Positions 1 to 8,378 are shown, counted from the first letter of the stretch. The stretch is DNA of 64,000 bases from Streptomyces sp. SS1-1 (GCF_008973465.1 NZ_WBXN01000004.1:4690501-4754500); one strand, 5' to 3'. Notes: a model not told the origin generated them from the letters alone. Numbers and translations: made by a program.

Positions 1-604
1 GCATCGGGCCGCGCCACACCACCGGCGCGTTGCCCGGCGTGAACATGCCGATGGAGATGACCTTCACGCCGTTCGCCGACGGCGGCATGATCATGTTCTC
101 GACCTGGGTCGGACGCCCGTCGGCGCCCAGCATGCGCGGCACGCTGTGGCCGTAGATGTCGGCGTCGACGACGCCCACCTTCAGACCGTCGGCCGCCATG
201 GCAGCCGCCAGGTTCACCGTGACCGAGGACTTGCCGACGCCGCCCTTGCCGGAGGCGACCGCGTACACGCGGGTCAGGCTGCCCGGCTTGGCGAAGGGGA
301 CCTCACGCTCGGCCTGGCCGCCGCGCAGGGCGTTCGCCAGCTCCTTGCGCTGCTCGTCGCTCATCACGTCGAGCGTGACGTCGACCCGGGTCACGCCCTC
401 GACGCGGGAGACCGCGTCCGTCACGCGCTGCGTGATGGTGTCGCGCATCGGGCAGCCGGAGACCGTCAGGTACACGGTGACCGCGACCGCACCGTCCGCA
501 CCGATCTCCACCGACTTGACCATCCCCAGCTCGGTGATGGGGCGGTTGATCTCGGGGTCGTTCACCGTCGCCAGTGCCTCGCGCACCGCGTCTTCCGTAG
601 CCAT
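1..604 (-). CDS. mrp: Mrp/NBP35-family Fe-S cluster carrier ATPase (3' end beyond window)
   Basis: The reading frame runs from an ATG at 604 to the left window edge, so the C-terminal part is missing. Residues 1-95 form a DUF59/MIP18-type domain, which usually precedes the ATPase in this family. A deviant Walker A P-loop follows (SGKGGVGKSSVTVNL), then an Asp motif (VVDADIYGHS) and the Mrp segment VWRGPM. Family members bind and transfer Fe-S clusters in the cytoplasm using ATP. The conserved C-terminal CxxC cannot be seen here. The gene follows the DUF1003 gene on the same strand with a 43 nt gap and may be read with it. Confidence 0.93.
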   Translation of the reverse strand, partial: MATEDAVREALATVNDPEINRPITELGMVKSVEIGADGAVAVTVYLTVSGCPMRDTITQRVTDAVSRVEGVTRVDVTLDVMSDEQRKELANALRGGQAEREVPFAKPGSLTRVYAVASGKGGVGKSSVTVNLAAAMAADGLKVGVVDADIYGHSVPRMLGADGRPTQVENMIMPPSANGVKVISIGMFTPGNAPVVWRGPM

Positions 605-647
605 AAGGACGATGGTACGGCCCGGTAGCCATGCCCCGGTAAGGCCG

Positions 648-1247
648 TCAGCGGTCGTCTACGTCACGTCCCGGCGACCGATCCGCCGGGAATACCCCGC
701 GGTCGCGGTGCCCGTTCTGGCGTTCCTCCAGTTCCTTCATCAGGTCCTGCAGCTCCGAGCGCATCCAGTCACGGGTGGCGACCTCGCCCAGGTTGACCCG
801 CAGCGCCGCGACCTCGCGGGTCAGGAACTCGGTGTCGGCGATCGACCGCTCGTTCTGCTTGCGGTCCTGTTCGAGGTTGACCCGGTCCCGGTCATCCTGC
901 CGGTTCTGAGCGAGCAGGATCAGCGGGGCCGCGTACGACGCCTGCAGGGACAGGGCCAGCGTCAGGAAGATGAACGGGTACTCGTCGAAGCGCAGCTCGC
1001 TGGGCGCCGCGATGTTCCACAGCACCCACAGGATGATCACGACCGTCATCCACACCAGGAACCGCCCGGTGCCGATGAACCGGGCGACCCGCTCCGACAG
1101 GCGCCCGAAGGCGTCCGGGTCCCACTCGGGCAGGATGCGGCGGCGCGGCGGGCGCGGCTGGTCCAGCCGGGTCCGCGGTCCCCGTCCGGCGGCGGTCGCG
1201 CCCGCCGTGGCGCGCTCGCGTCCGCCGCTCTCGCGCTCAGGAGCCAT
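648..1247 (-). CDS. DUF1003 membrane protein
   Basis: The 199-residue protein has a basic, disordered N-terminus of about 45 residues. Two hydrophobic helices follow (FLVWMTVVIILWVLWNI and FIFLTLALSLQASYAAPLILL), then a charged C-terminal helix rich in Arg, Glu and Gln that looks coiled-coil. This is the DUF1003 layout, with the NRQDDRDR segment typical of that family. The molecular function is unknown. The start overlaps the end of the upstream MgtE-N/CBS gene by 11 nt, which suggests translational coupling, so the two products may act together at the membrane. Confidence 0.88.
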   Translation of the reverse strand: MAPERESGGRERATAGATAAGRGPRTRLDQPRPPRRRILPEWDPDAFGRLSERVARFIGTGRFLVWMTVVIILWVLWNIAAPSELRFDEYPFIFLTLALSLQASYAAPLILLAQNRQDDRDRVNLEQDRKQNERSIADTEFLTREVAALRVNLGEVATRDWMRSELQDLMKELEERQNGHRDRGVFPADRSPGRDVDDR

Positions 1248-2532
1248 CCGTGCCGCTCCCCTCGCCGGAGTCCTCGTCCAGGTGGAACTCGGTCTCCCGC
1301 CAGTCGTCGGGCAGCATGTGGTCCAGGACGTCGTCCACGGTCACCGCGCCCAGCAGCGACCCCGAGTCGTCGACGACGGGGGCCGCGACCATGTCGTACG
1401 TCGCGAAGAACCCGGCGACGACCGGCAGCGTCGCGTCCGGCTCCAGGGCCTCCAGCGCCTCGTCCACCATGGAACTGACCAGGGTGTACGGGGGGTCGCG
1501 CAGCAGCCGCTGGAAGTGGACCGTGCCGAGGTACTTGCCGGTCGGCGTCTCGTCGGGCGGACGGCAGACGTAGACCTGGGCGGCCAGGGCCGGGGACAGG
1601 TCGGGGTGCCGGATACGGGCGAGCGCGTCGGCGACGGTGGCGTCGGGCCGCAGGATGATCGGCTCGGTCGTCATCAGACCGCCCGCGGTGTGCTCCTCGT
1701 ACGCCATCAGACGGCGCATGTCGGCCGCGTCCGAGGGCTGCATCAGGTTCAGCAGCCGCTCCTGCTCGTCCGGGGGCAGCTCGCTGAGCAGGTCGGCCGC
1801 GTCGTCCGGGTCCATGGCCTCCAGGACGTCGGCGGCGCGCTCCTGCTTCAGCTTGCCGAGGATCTCGATCTGGTCGTCCTCCGGCAGCTCCTCCAGCACG
1901 TCGGCGAGGCGGTCGTCGTCCAGGGCGGCGGCGACCTCGGCGCGGCGCTTGGGGGAGAGGTGGTGCAGCACGTTGGCGAGGTCGGCGGGCCGCAGCTGCT
2001 CGAACGTGGCCAGCAGGTTCTCCGCGCCCTGCCCCTGCTCCTCCAGGGAGAAGCCGGTGACCGCGGACCACTCGACCGTCAGCGACTCGCCCTTGGCCCG
2101 CCGGAAGGCGCCGCCCCTACCGCCCTTGCGGACGAACACCTTGTCGATCTCCCAGTCCCGACGGGCGGGCAGCTGCTGCACCGACAGGTCCAGGACGGTG
2201 ACCTCCTCGTCGGTCTCCACCAGCTTGACGCGCCGGTCCAGCAGTTCGCCGAAGACCAGCCGCTCGGTGGGCCGCTGCTCGAACCGGCGGACGTTCAGCA
2301 CCCCGGTCGTGATGACCTGGCCGGACTCGATGCTGGTCACCCGGGTCATCGGCAGGAAGATACGGCGCCGGGTGGACAGTTCGACGACCAGGCCGAGCAG
2401 CCGCGGCGGGCGCCGGCCCACGCGCAGCATGACGACCAGGTCCCGCACCCGGCCCACCTGGTCGCCGTTCGGGTCGAACACGGCGACACCGGCGAGGTGC
2501 GAGACGAAGATCCGGGGGACGCCGGCTGCCAT
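1237..2532 (-). CDS. MgtE-N / CBS-domain protein without channel
   Basis: The 431-residue protein begins with PRC-barrel-like segments (roughly residues 5-150, containing VFDPNGDQVGRVRDLVV). An MgtE intracellular N domain follows (about 180-285, with repeated RAADVLEAMDPDDAADLLSE units), then a CBS pair (about 285-410). It ends in an acidic tail. True MgtE Mg2+ channels carry five C-terminal membrane helices, and none is present here. This is therefore the cytosolic Mg/nucleotide-sensing half alone. The ATG has a good Shine-Dalgarno (AGAGGAG, 8 nt upstream). It overlaps the downstream DUF1003 gene. A sensor or regulator of magnesium homeostasis is an inference. Confidence 0.9.
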   Translation of the reverse strand: MAAGVPRIFVSHLAGVAVFDPNGDQVGRVRDLVVMLRVGRRPPRLLGLVVELSTRRRIFLPMTRVTSIESGQVITTGVLNVRRFEQRPTERLVFGELLDRRVKLVETDEEVTVLDLSVQQLPARRDWEIDKVFVRKGGRGGAFRRAKGESLTVEWSAVTGFSLEEQGQGAENLLATFEQLRPADLANVLHHLSPKRRAEVAAALDDDRLADVLEELPEDDQIEILGKLKQERAADVLEAMDPDDAADLLSELPPDEQERLLNLMQPSDAADMRRLMAYEEHTAGGLMTTEPIILRPDATVADALARIRHPDLSPALAAQVYVCRPPDETPTGKYLGTVHFQRLLRDPPYTLVSSMVDEALEALEPDATLPVVAGFFATYDMVAAPVVDDSGSLLGAVTVDDVLDHMLPDDWRETEFHLDEDSGEGSGTDGS

Positions 2533-2764
2533 GACTGAGGCTCCTCTGTGTGCGGGTCGGCCGAATTGCTGATGCTGCTGGGACGGGGTGCCGCGCCGTG
2601 GGCGCCCTTTCCCAAATGCCCGCTCAAGTGGGCTTCAGGCTAGCCCGTCCGCATCCGGTCCGCCCTGGTGAGCGGTCCGGACGGACTGGCTCCGTCCAGG
2701 GCCCCGCGCCCCGGTACGCTGCCGTACGCCGCTCGGGTACCACGACAGAAAGGCAGCCCCACCT

Positions 2765-3514
2765 GTGACTGCGATTCCCCACGGCCGCCCCCGCAAGGCC
2801 GCGCTGGTGTCCGCCATGTGCGCCCTGGTCGTGTCGGCGACGGGGCTGACGGGATGCGGCAGCGAGGACCCGGACGCGGGGACGAACGGGGTCGGCAAAC
2901 TGCCGCCGGCCGAGATCCAGCGCAAGACCCGGGCCGCCGCCGACTCCGCCCAGGCGGTGCACCTCTCCGGGAACGTGGTCACCAGCGGACGCACCTACCG
3001 GCTCGACATGCGGCTGAAGGCCGACGGCGCGACCGGCTCGGTCACCGCGCGCGGCTCCACGTTCCATCTGCTGCGCGTCGGCGAGCAGCTGTTCCTGAAG
3101 GCCGACGCCGGCTTCTGGAGCGACGCGGGCACCGGCGGCAAGACGGACGCCGGGGCCGTCGACAAGCTGGACGGCAAGTACGTGAAGGTGCCCCAGGGTG
3201 ATCCCTCGTACAAGAAGTTCAGCGGGTTCACCGAGAAGGACGTGCTGCTCGACGGGCTGCTGGCGCTGCACGGCGAGGTCACCACGGACGGGCACCACGA
3301 GCAGGCGGGCCTGCGCACCATCCGGCTCTCCGGGGACGGCGGCGACGGCGGCACCCTCGACGTCTCCCTGGAGGGCAAGCCCTACCCGCTGCTCCTGACC
3401 CGCGCGGGCGGCGCCGGCACCCTCACCTTCTCCGCGTGGGGCAAGGACTTCCCGCTGGAGAAGCCGAACAAGGACGACACCGTGGACTACGGCAAGCAGC
3501 TGCCGTCGTCCTGA
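2765..3514 (+). CDS. Putative LppX/LprG-like lipoprotein
   Basis: The 249-residue product starts at GTG. It has a basic n-region, a hydrophobic stretch (ALVSAMCALVVSATGLTGC) and a lipobox ending at Cys27, so it should be exported and lipid-anchored. The mature part alternates short beta-like segments (VHLSGNVVTSGRTYRLDMRL; GATGSVTARGSTFHLLRVG), as in the LppX/LprAFG family of lipid-binding lipoproteins. That family assignment rests on pattern and length, not on a search. It is divergent from the MgtE-N gene and convergent with the next gene. The 232 nt upstream gap shows no clear promoter. Confidence 0.75.
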   Translation: MTAIPHGRPRKAALVSAMCALVVSATGLTGCGSEDPDAGTNGVGKLPPAEIQRKTRAAADSAQAVHLSGNVVTSGRTYRLDMRLKADGATGSVTARGSTFHLLRVGEQLFLKADAGFWSDAGTGGKTDAGAVDKLDGKYVKVPQGDPSYKKFSGFTEKDVLLDGLLALHGEVTTDGHHEQAGLRTIRLSGDGGDGGTLDVSLEGKPYPLLLTRAGGAGTLTFSAWGKDFPLEKPNKDDTVDYGKQLPSS

Positions 3515-3518
3515 CCGC

Positions 3519-4031
3519 TCAGCCCCGCCCGCGGCGCTTCGCCAGCAGGCGGGGGAGTCCCGCCGGGACGGGGCGTCGGGTCGTCGCCGGTGTCGGGACG
3601 GGGACCTCGGCGAGGGAGCCGTCGGGCAGCGGGGCCGGCGCTCCCGCCGGCTCCAGGCGCAGCACCCGGCACTCACGCGCCCAGCGCTCGGGCATCGCCT
3701 CGCCGTCCGGGGCGTTCAGGCGCTTGCCCTTGAGGTCGGCGACGGCGGCCTCCCACGCCTCGGTCCGCGCCGCCAGCTCCACGACCCGCGCCGGCCAGGA
3801 CACCAGCCGGCCGCCCTTGTCCTTGCTGCGCACGGTGACCTCGACGGCGGCCCCGTCGGCCAGGCCGGGAAGCGGCTGCTCACCCGGGCCGTCGCCCACG
3901 ACACACGCGGCACCCTCGTGCCACACGTGCCACAGCGCGCGCGCCGGGACACCGGGCGCCGCGACCCAGACGAGCCCGGACTTCTTCGTGGCCTCCTCGA
4001 CGAGGGCCTGGTCGAGCAGCTCGCTTGTCAT
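3519..4031 (-). CDS. Conserved hypothetical protein, possible flavin-reductase/PNPOx-like fold
   Basis: The 170-residue soluble protein opens with a helical segment (LLDQALVEEATKKSGLVWV). It continues with a beta-rich central part (RALWHVWHEGAACVVGDGPGEQ; AVEVTVRSKDKGGRLVSW), and its C-terminus is rich in Pro, Arg and Thr. The central pattern resembles split-barrel proteins of the pyridoxamine 5'-phosphate oxidase type, but I see no decisive motif. The ATG at 4031 has no Shine-Dalgarno. A TAGGCT hexamer lies exactly 7 nt upstream on the coding strand, consistent with a leaderless mRNA. The stop lies 4 nt from the convergent lipoprotein stop. Confidence 0.7.
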   Translation of the reverse strand: MTSELLDQALVEEATKKSGLVWVAAPGVPARALWHVWHEGAACVVGDGPGEQPLPGLADGAAVEVTVRSKDKGGRLVSWPARVVELAARTEAWEAAVADLKGKRLNAPDGEAMPERWARECRVLRLEPAGAPAPLPDGSLAEVPVPTPATTRRPVPAGLPRLLAKRRGRG

Positions 4032-4064
4032 GGCCCCCAGCCTATCCAGCGGGGCCCGGCCGGA

Positions 4065-5180
4065 TCAGAGCCAGCCGTTGCGCTTGAGCGTGCGGTGGAT
4101 GCCCAGACAGATCGCCACCGTCACGCTGAGGATCACCGGGTAGCCGTACTTCCAGTGCGTCTCCGGCATGTAGTCGAAGTTCATGCCGTACACCCCGCAG
4201 ACCATCGTCGGGACGGCGATGATCGCCGCCCACGAGGTGATCTTGCGCATGTCCTCGTTCTGCGCGACGGACGCCTGCGCGAGGTTGGCCTGGAGGATCG
4301 AGTTCAGCAGCTCGTCGAAGCCGATGACCTGCTCGTGCACGCGCGCGACGTGGTCGGCGACGTCCCGGAAGTACTTCTGGATGTCGGGGTCGATCAGCCG
4401 CATCGGCCGCTCGCTCAGCAGCTGCATCGGGCGCAGCAGCGGCGACACGGCCCGCTTGAACTCCAGTACCTCGCGCTTGAGTTGGTAGATCCGGCCGGCG
4501 TCCGTGCCGCGCGGCGCGCCCTTGCGGCCCGGCGAGAAGACCTCGGTCTCCACCTCGTCGATGTCGTCCTGCACGGCGTCGGCGACGGCGATGTAGCCGT
4601 CCACCACATGGTCGGCGATGGCGTGCAGCACCGCGGACGGGCCCTTCGCGAGCAGCTCGGGGTCGTCCTGGAGGCGGTGCCGCAGCGCGCGCAGCGAGCC
4701 CTGGCCGCCGTGCCGGACGGTGATGAAGAAGTCCCGGCCGGTGAAGCACATCACCTCACCGGTCTCCACGACCTCGCTGTTGGCGGTGAGCCGGTCGTGC
4801 TCGATGTAGTGGACCGTCTTGAAGACGGTGAACAGCGTGTCGTCGTAGCGCTCCAGCTTGGGCCGCTGGTGCGCCTGCACGGCGTCCTCGACGGCCAGCG
4901 GGTGCAGCCCGAACTCGCCCGCGATACCGGCGAATTCGGCCTCGGTGGGCTCGTGGAGCCCGATCCAGACGAAGCCTCCGTCGCGGCGCACCTGGCGCAT
5001 CGCCTCGTGGGGCGTCAGCGGTGTCGCGGTCGCCACGCGGGCGCCGTCGCGGTACACGGCGCAGTCGACGACGGCGGAGGGCGTCGCGGGGTCACGGGTG
5101 GTCTCGTACGGGCCGCTCTCCTTGCGCAGCGAGATGCGGGACGGACGGACCACGGCACGCAGGTCGCGGATCATCGACAT
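4065..5180 (-). CDS. corA: CorA magnesium/cobalt transporter
   Basis: The 371-residue protein has the CorA architecture. A large cytosolic N-terminal domain ends in a long helix, and two C-terminal membrane helices follow. The signature YGMNFDYMPE lies in the loop after the first helix, near residues 325-335. Homologues form pentameric Mg2+/Co2+ channels. I chose the ATG at 5180 because AAGGAG lies 7 nt upstream. An in-frame extension to 5354 looks non-coding. A 15-codon ORF with a very strong Shine-Dalgarno lies about 260 nt upstream in the same direction (see 5440-5487). Confidence 0.94.
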   Translation of the reverse strand: MSMIRDLRAVVRPSRISLRKESGPYETTRDPATPSAVVDCAVYRDGARVATATPLTPHEAMRQVRRDGGFVWIGLHEPTEAEFAGIAGEFGLHPLAVEDAVQAHQRPKLERYDDTLFTVFKTVHYIEHDRLTANSEVVETGEVMCFTGRDFFITVRHGGQGSLRALRHRLQDDPELLAKGPSAVLHAIADHVVDGYIAVADAVQDDIDEVETEVFSPGRKGAPRGTDAGRIYQLKREVLEFKRAVSPLLRPMQLLSERPMRLIDPDIQKYFRDVADHVARVHEQVIGFDELLNSILQANLAQASVAQNEDMRKITSWAAIIAVPTMVCGVYGMNFDYMPETHWKYGYPVILSVTVAICLGIHRTLKRNGWL

Positions 5181-5439
5181 GAGCAGGCTCCTTCGCGACG
5201 GGCAACGAAGCGCGCGCGTACCGCCGCACGGATGGAACTGCCCGGAATGAGGACGTCCTGACCTCAGGATGTTTGGTACGTCCACAAAGCGGGGAGCACC
5301 GCACCGTTGCGGTGATGGGCTTCGTTGCTGAAACAGATCAGACCGATCAGGCAAAGCGAAACGAAGTGCTCTTCCGCGTCAGGAACACGAGCGTGAAAGG
5401 CGGCGGTCAGCCGGAGCCGGAACAGCCGAACCAGCTACA

Positions 5440-5487
5440 TCAACGGCGGGAAGAGCGAGTGGTACTGCACGGTCGACTTCGATCCAT
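5440..5487 (-). CDS. Candidate 15-residue leader peptide upstream of corA
   Basis: A minus-strand ATG at 5487 opens a 15-codon ORF (MDRSRPCSTTRSSRR). It is preceded at 8 nt by AGGAGGTG, a near-perfect anti-SD match and among the best SD sites in the window. The peptide is Arg/Ser-rich with one Pro. It ends 259 nt before the corA start, with no other gene between. A translated leader regulating corA, by analogy with Pro/Arg-rich leaders of Mg2+ transporter genes in enterobacteria, is a speculation. The ORF could also be chance. Confidence 0.35.
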   Translation of the reverse strand: MDRSRPCSTTRSSRR

Positions 5488-5510
5488 GACAGCCCCACCT
5501 CCTCCGGCCG

Positions 5511-5546
5511 GTCCCTCGTGAGGGACGTTCCATACCCCTAAGGGGT
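5511..5546. repeat. Two adjacent small inverted repeats upstream of the corA leader ORF
   Basis: GTCCCTC-GT-GAGGGAC (5511-5526) is followed by ACCCCT-A-AGGGGT (5534-5546). Both are perfect palindromes. They lie just upstream of the strong-SD mini-ORF on the minus strand, in the 505 nt gap between corA and the SUFU gene. They could be operators or RNA hairpins. No function can be assigned from sequence alone. Confidence 0.4.
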
Positions 5547-5685
5547 TCCCCGTACGGGAGTATTCAGGCGTCGGGACTCGTTCGCGATGCCTCGGCACGC
5601 TGCCCGAACACCGGGCAAGAGTATCAGCCGACTGAAGTGTCAAGGCGCTGCTTTGCCGCGTCCTGACGAGTTCTATGCTCGCGAC

Positions 5686-6270
5686 ATGGCTGATGTTCTT
5701 CCCCTGGTCGAGGCCCGGCTCCGCACCGCCCTCGGCGAACCGGACGCCCGCGCGGCGGTCACCTTCCTCGGCACCGACCGCGTCGAGGTGCTCCGCTTCC
5801 AGGAGGGCGACATCGTCCGCTACGCGACCCTCGGCATGTCCGCGCACCCCATGACGGACCCGACGGCCGTGATCGCCGACCCCGTGAAGGGCCCCCGCGC
5901 CGAGCTGGTCCTGTCCGTCCGCGCCGGACTCGCCGACACCGACAAGGTGCTGCGCCCGCTCGCGGTGCTCGCCGCGTCCCCGCAGGTGGAGGGTGTCGTC
6001 GTGGCGCCCGGCGCCTCCCTCGACGTCGGTGAACCCCTGTGGCCCGGCGCCCCGTTCACCTCGGTCCTGGTCGCCGAGCCGGGCGGTCTCGTGGAGGACC
6101 TGGACCTCGACGCCCCGCTGGACCCGGTGAGCTTCCTGCCGCTGCTCCCGATGACACCGAACGAGGCCGCCTGGAAGCGTGTGCACGGCGCCCAGGCCCT
6201 CCAGGAGCGCTGGCTGACGCACGGGACGGACCTGCGGGATCCCACCCGCACGTCCGTCCCGCTGACGTGA
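5686..6270 (+). CDS. Suppressor-of-fused (SUFU) domain protein
   Basis: The 194-residue soluble protein spans a SUFU-like domain. Visible features are FLGTDRVEVLRF, VRYATLGMSAHPM, ELVLSVR and the C-terminal LPLLPMTPNEAAWKRVHG. Bacterial SUFU proteins are common in actinomycetes and are often linked to immunity or toxin contexts, but no such partner is adjacent here. The start is the ATG at 5686. It lacks a Shine-Dalgarno but has TATGCT 6 nt upstream, which fits a leaderless transcript. An in-frame upstream start at 5587 would add residues with no family resemblance. Confidence 0.82.
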   Translation: MADVLPLVEARLRTALGEPDARAAVTFLGTDRVEVLRFQEGDIVRYATLGMSAHPMTDPTAVIADPVKGPRAELVLSVRAGLADTDKVLRPLAVLAASPQVEGVVVAPGASLDVGEPLWPGAPFTSVLVAEPGGLVEDLDLDAPLDPVSFLPLLPMTPNEAAWKRVHGAQALQERWLTHGTDLRDPTRTSVPLT

Positions 6271-6311
6271 GCGTCACGTGAGCGATCTCACCGAAGAGCC
6301 CTGGAGAAGCG

Positions 6312-7538
6312 TCAGTTGGCGAACACGGTGACGCTGTCCTCGGTCGCGTGCCGCGTGGCGTGCTCCTCGGCCTCCAGTGTGAGCGCCCTGCGGCGGACGA
6401 GGACGACGAGCGCGCCCAGCACCGCCGTGACGGCCGCCACCACGAACGGCACCCGCAGGCTGCCGGTCCACTCCTCGATCCGCGGGGCGAAGAACGGCGC
6501 CGCGGCCGCCGCGAACCAGCGGACGAAGTTGTAGCCGGCGCTGGCCACCGGGCGCGGCGCGTCCGACACGCCGAGGGCCAGCTCGGTGTAGACGGTGTTG
6601 TTCACGCCGATGAACGCACCCGACAGGATCGTGCAGACCACGGCGGTCGTGTGGTCGCCGTAGCCGAGGACCAGCACGTCGGCCGCGAGCAGGACGAGCG
6701 AGCCGCCGAGCACCCGCAGCGAGCCGAAGCGCTCCTGCAGACGCGGGGCCACGATCACCGAGAACACGGCGAGCAGCACACCCCACGCGAAGAACACCGC
6801 GCCCGACCGGTACGGGCTCATGTCCAGCACGAACGGCGTGAAGGCCAGCACGGTGAAGAACGTGTAGTTGTAGAAGAACGCCGAGGCCGCCGCCGACGCC
6901 AGGCCGCCGTGGCCGAGCGCGCGGATCGGGTCGAGCACCGAGGTCTTGGTGGCCGGCCTGGGCTGCTCCTTGAGGAACGCCGTGATGCACAGGAAACCGA
7001 CGGCCATCAGGAACGCGGTGCCGAAGAACGGGTAGCGCCAGCTGGCGTCGCCGAGCAGCGCCCCCAGCAGCGGGCCGCAGGCCATGCCGAGCCCGAGGGC
7101 GGACTCGTACAGCAGGATCGCCGCCGCGCTGCCGCCGGCCGCGGCTCCGACGATCACGGCGAGCGCGGTGGAGACGAAGAGCGCGTTGCCCAGACCCCAG
7201 CCGGCCCGGAACCCGACCAGTTCGCCGACCGAGCCGGAGGTGCCGGCGAGGGCCGCGAAGACGACGACCAGCGCCAGACCGAGCAGCAGCGTCTTGCGAC
7301 CGCCGATCCGGCTGGAGACGAAGCCGGTGAGCAGCATCGCCACGGCGGTGATCAGGAAGTACGAGGTGAAGAGCAGCGAGACCTGGCCGGCCGTGGCGTC
7401 CAGGCCGCTCGCGATGGACGGCAGGATCGGGTCGACGAGCCCGATGCCCATGAAGGCGACGACGGACGCGCCCGCGGTGGCCCAGACGGCCTTGGGCTGC
7501 CGGAGGATGCTGCCGGATCCCGCGTCGAGGGGGTCCAT
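6312..7538 (-). CDS. MFS efflux transporter
   Basis: The 408-residue protein has about 12 membrane helices. An MFS motif A-like loop (GFVSSRIGGRKTLLLG) lies between helices 2 and 3, and a motif C-like segment (ALGLGMACGPLLGALLG) lies in helix 5, which indicates an exporter of the drug/H+ antiporter type. I prefer the ATG at 7538, which has GGAG 6 nt upstream, over the TTG at 7550. The substrate is unknown. The promoter carries an AT-rich palindrome resembling an iron box (7595-7612), so siderophore export is one option. Confidence 0.9.
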   Translation of the reverse strand: MDPLDAGSGSILRQPKAVWATAGASVVAFMGIGLVDPILPSIASGLDATAGQVSLLFTSYFLITAVAMLLTGFVSSRIGGRKTLLLGLALVVVFAALAGTSGSVGELVGFRAGWGLGNALFVSTALAVIVGAAAGGSAAAILLYESALGLGMACGPLLGALLGDASWRYPFFGTAFLMAVGFLCITAFLKEQPRPATKTSVLDPIRALGHGGLASAAASAFFYNYTFFTVLAFTPFVLDMSPYRSGAVFFAWGVLLAVFSVIVAPRLQERFGSLRVLGGSLVLLAADVLVLGYGDHTTAVVCTILSGAFIGVNNTVYTELALGVSDAPRPVASAGYNFVRWFAAAAAPFFAPRIEEWTGSLRVPFVVAAVTAVLGALVVLVRRRALTLEAEEHATRHATEDSVTVFAN

Positions 7539-7591
7539 GCCGTTCTCCAATCAGGACTGGGACAGTCGGTGAAGGTGGTTGGTACCTGAAC

Positions 7592-7621
7592 AGATTAGAT
7601 TAGCTAGCCTAATTAATGCAA
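7592..7621 (-). promoter_or_regulatory. Promoter of the MFS gene
   Basis: On the minus strand TTGCAT (7616-7621) and TAATCT (7592-7597) are separated by 18 nt. This is a good vegetative-type -35/-10 pair in an unusually AT-rich patch. The spacer holds most of a palindrome (7595-7612), so a bound repressor would block RNA polymerase. Confidence 0.55.
7595..7612. promoter_or_regulatory. Palindromic operator, iron-box-like
   Basis: TTAGATTAGCTAGCCTAA matches its own reverse complement at 14 of 18 positions. The half-sites TTAGATTAG and TTAGGCTAG resemble the TTAGGTTAG half-site of DtxR/IdeR/DmdR iron boxes. However, the usual central base between half-sites is missing (18 rather than 19 nt). 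A MarR- or TetR-type operator is equally possible. Confidence 0.5.
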
Positions 7622-7710
7622 GCTACATCTATATATGCCGGTCCACGCCTTCCGTCCGGACGGGTGATCGTCCTTGACGTGGCGCGGATGGGGTAGGACC
7701 GTGGGGCCCT

Positions 7711-8352
7711 ATGAGGGGCGAACCCAGTTGCCCGAAGTGCGGTGGCCGGGTCAGGGCTCCCGGACTCTTCGCCGACACCTGGCAGTGCGACGTGCACGGC
7801 ACCGTGCACCCGGTGCAGCCCGTGATCCCGCCGAGCGTCGAGGCGCTCGGAGTGGTCGTGCACCGCACACGGGTGCCCGTGTGGATGCCGTGGCCGCTGC
7901 CGATCGGGTGGCTGTTCACGGGCGTCGCCAGCGCGGGCGACGACCGCAGCGGCGGACGCGCGAGCGCCGTGGCCTGTTCCGGGCCCGGACCGCTCGGCGG
8001 CCCCGGCGAGCTGATCCTGGTCGCCGAGGAGCTCGGCGTCGGGCTCGGCGCCCGCTACGCCGGGATCGACGGACCCGACCCCGGGCCGTACCTCGACGTC
8101 GAGAAGCCGCCGCAGGCCAAGGTCCTCGCCACCGGCCGCCCGACCCCGCTCTGGCATGTCTCCGGCACTCCCGACGACCGTGCCGTCTTCGCCGGCGAGG
8201 CGCTCGGGGTGTGGCTGTGGGCGATCATGTGGCCCGAGCAGTCCGGGCTGCTGATGTACGACGAACTGGTGCTGACCGATCTGCGGGACGCCGGCGCCGA
8301 GGTGGAACTCGTCCCCTGCGGGGCGCTCTCCCCGCGTCTGCTCGAGCCGTAG
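7711..8352 (+). CDS. DUF6758-type conserved protein with N-terminal zinc ribbon
   Basis: The 213-residue protein starts with a CxxC motif (CPKCGG, residues 7-12), and a further Cys lies about 17 residues later (WQCDVHG). This suggests a small metal site. The body is rich in Gly and Trp, with conserved-looking segments (VWMPWPLPIGWLFTGVA; GVWLWAIMWPEQSGLLMYDE). I recognise it as an actinomycete family of unknown function (DUF6758 from memory). It is followed by a weak hairpin and then the PHP gene on the same strand. Confidence 0.75.
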   Translation: MRGEPSCPKCGGRVRAPGLFADTWQCDVHGTVHPVQPVIPPSVEALGVVVHRTRVPVWMPWPLPIGWLFTGVASAGDDRSGGRASAVACSGPGPLGGPGELILVAEELGVGLGARYAGIDGPDPGPYLDVEKPPQAKVLATGRPTPLWHVSGTPDDRAVFAGEALGVWLWAIMWPEQSGLLMYDELVLTDLRDAGAEVELVPCGALSPRLLEP

Positions 8353-8355
8353 CAG

Positions 8356-8378
8356 GGCACCCCCGTGTAGGGGGCGCC
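8356..8378 (+). terminator. Weak hairpin after the DUF6758 gene
   Basis: GGCACCCCC and GGGGGCGCC flank a 5 nt loop with one mismatch. No T-run follows. It is a possible intrinsic terminator or stabilising 3' hairpin. Confidence 0.35.

Noticed and set aside
970..2538. Long plus-strand frame antisense to the MgtE-N/CBS gene
   Set aside because: It mirrors codon bias of the minus-strand gene and has no domain, start or SD. High-GC third positions produce such shadows.
5273..5521. Plus-strand frame of 82 residues between corA and the SUFU gene
   Set aside because: It has no SD and a composition unlike neighbouring proteins. It overlaps the better-supported mini-ORF and palindromes.
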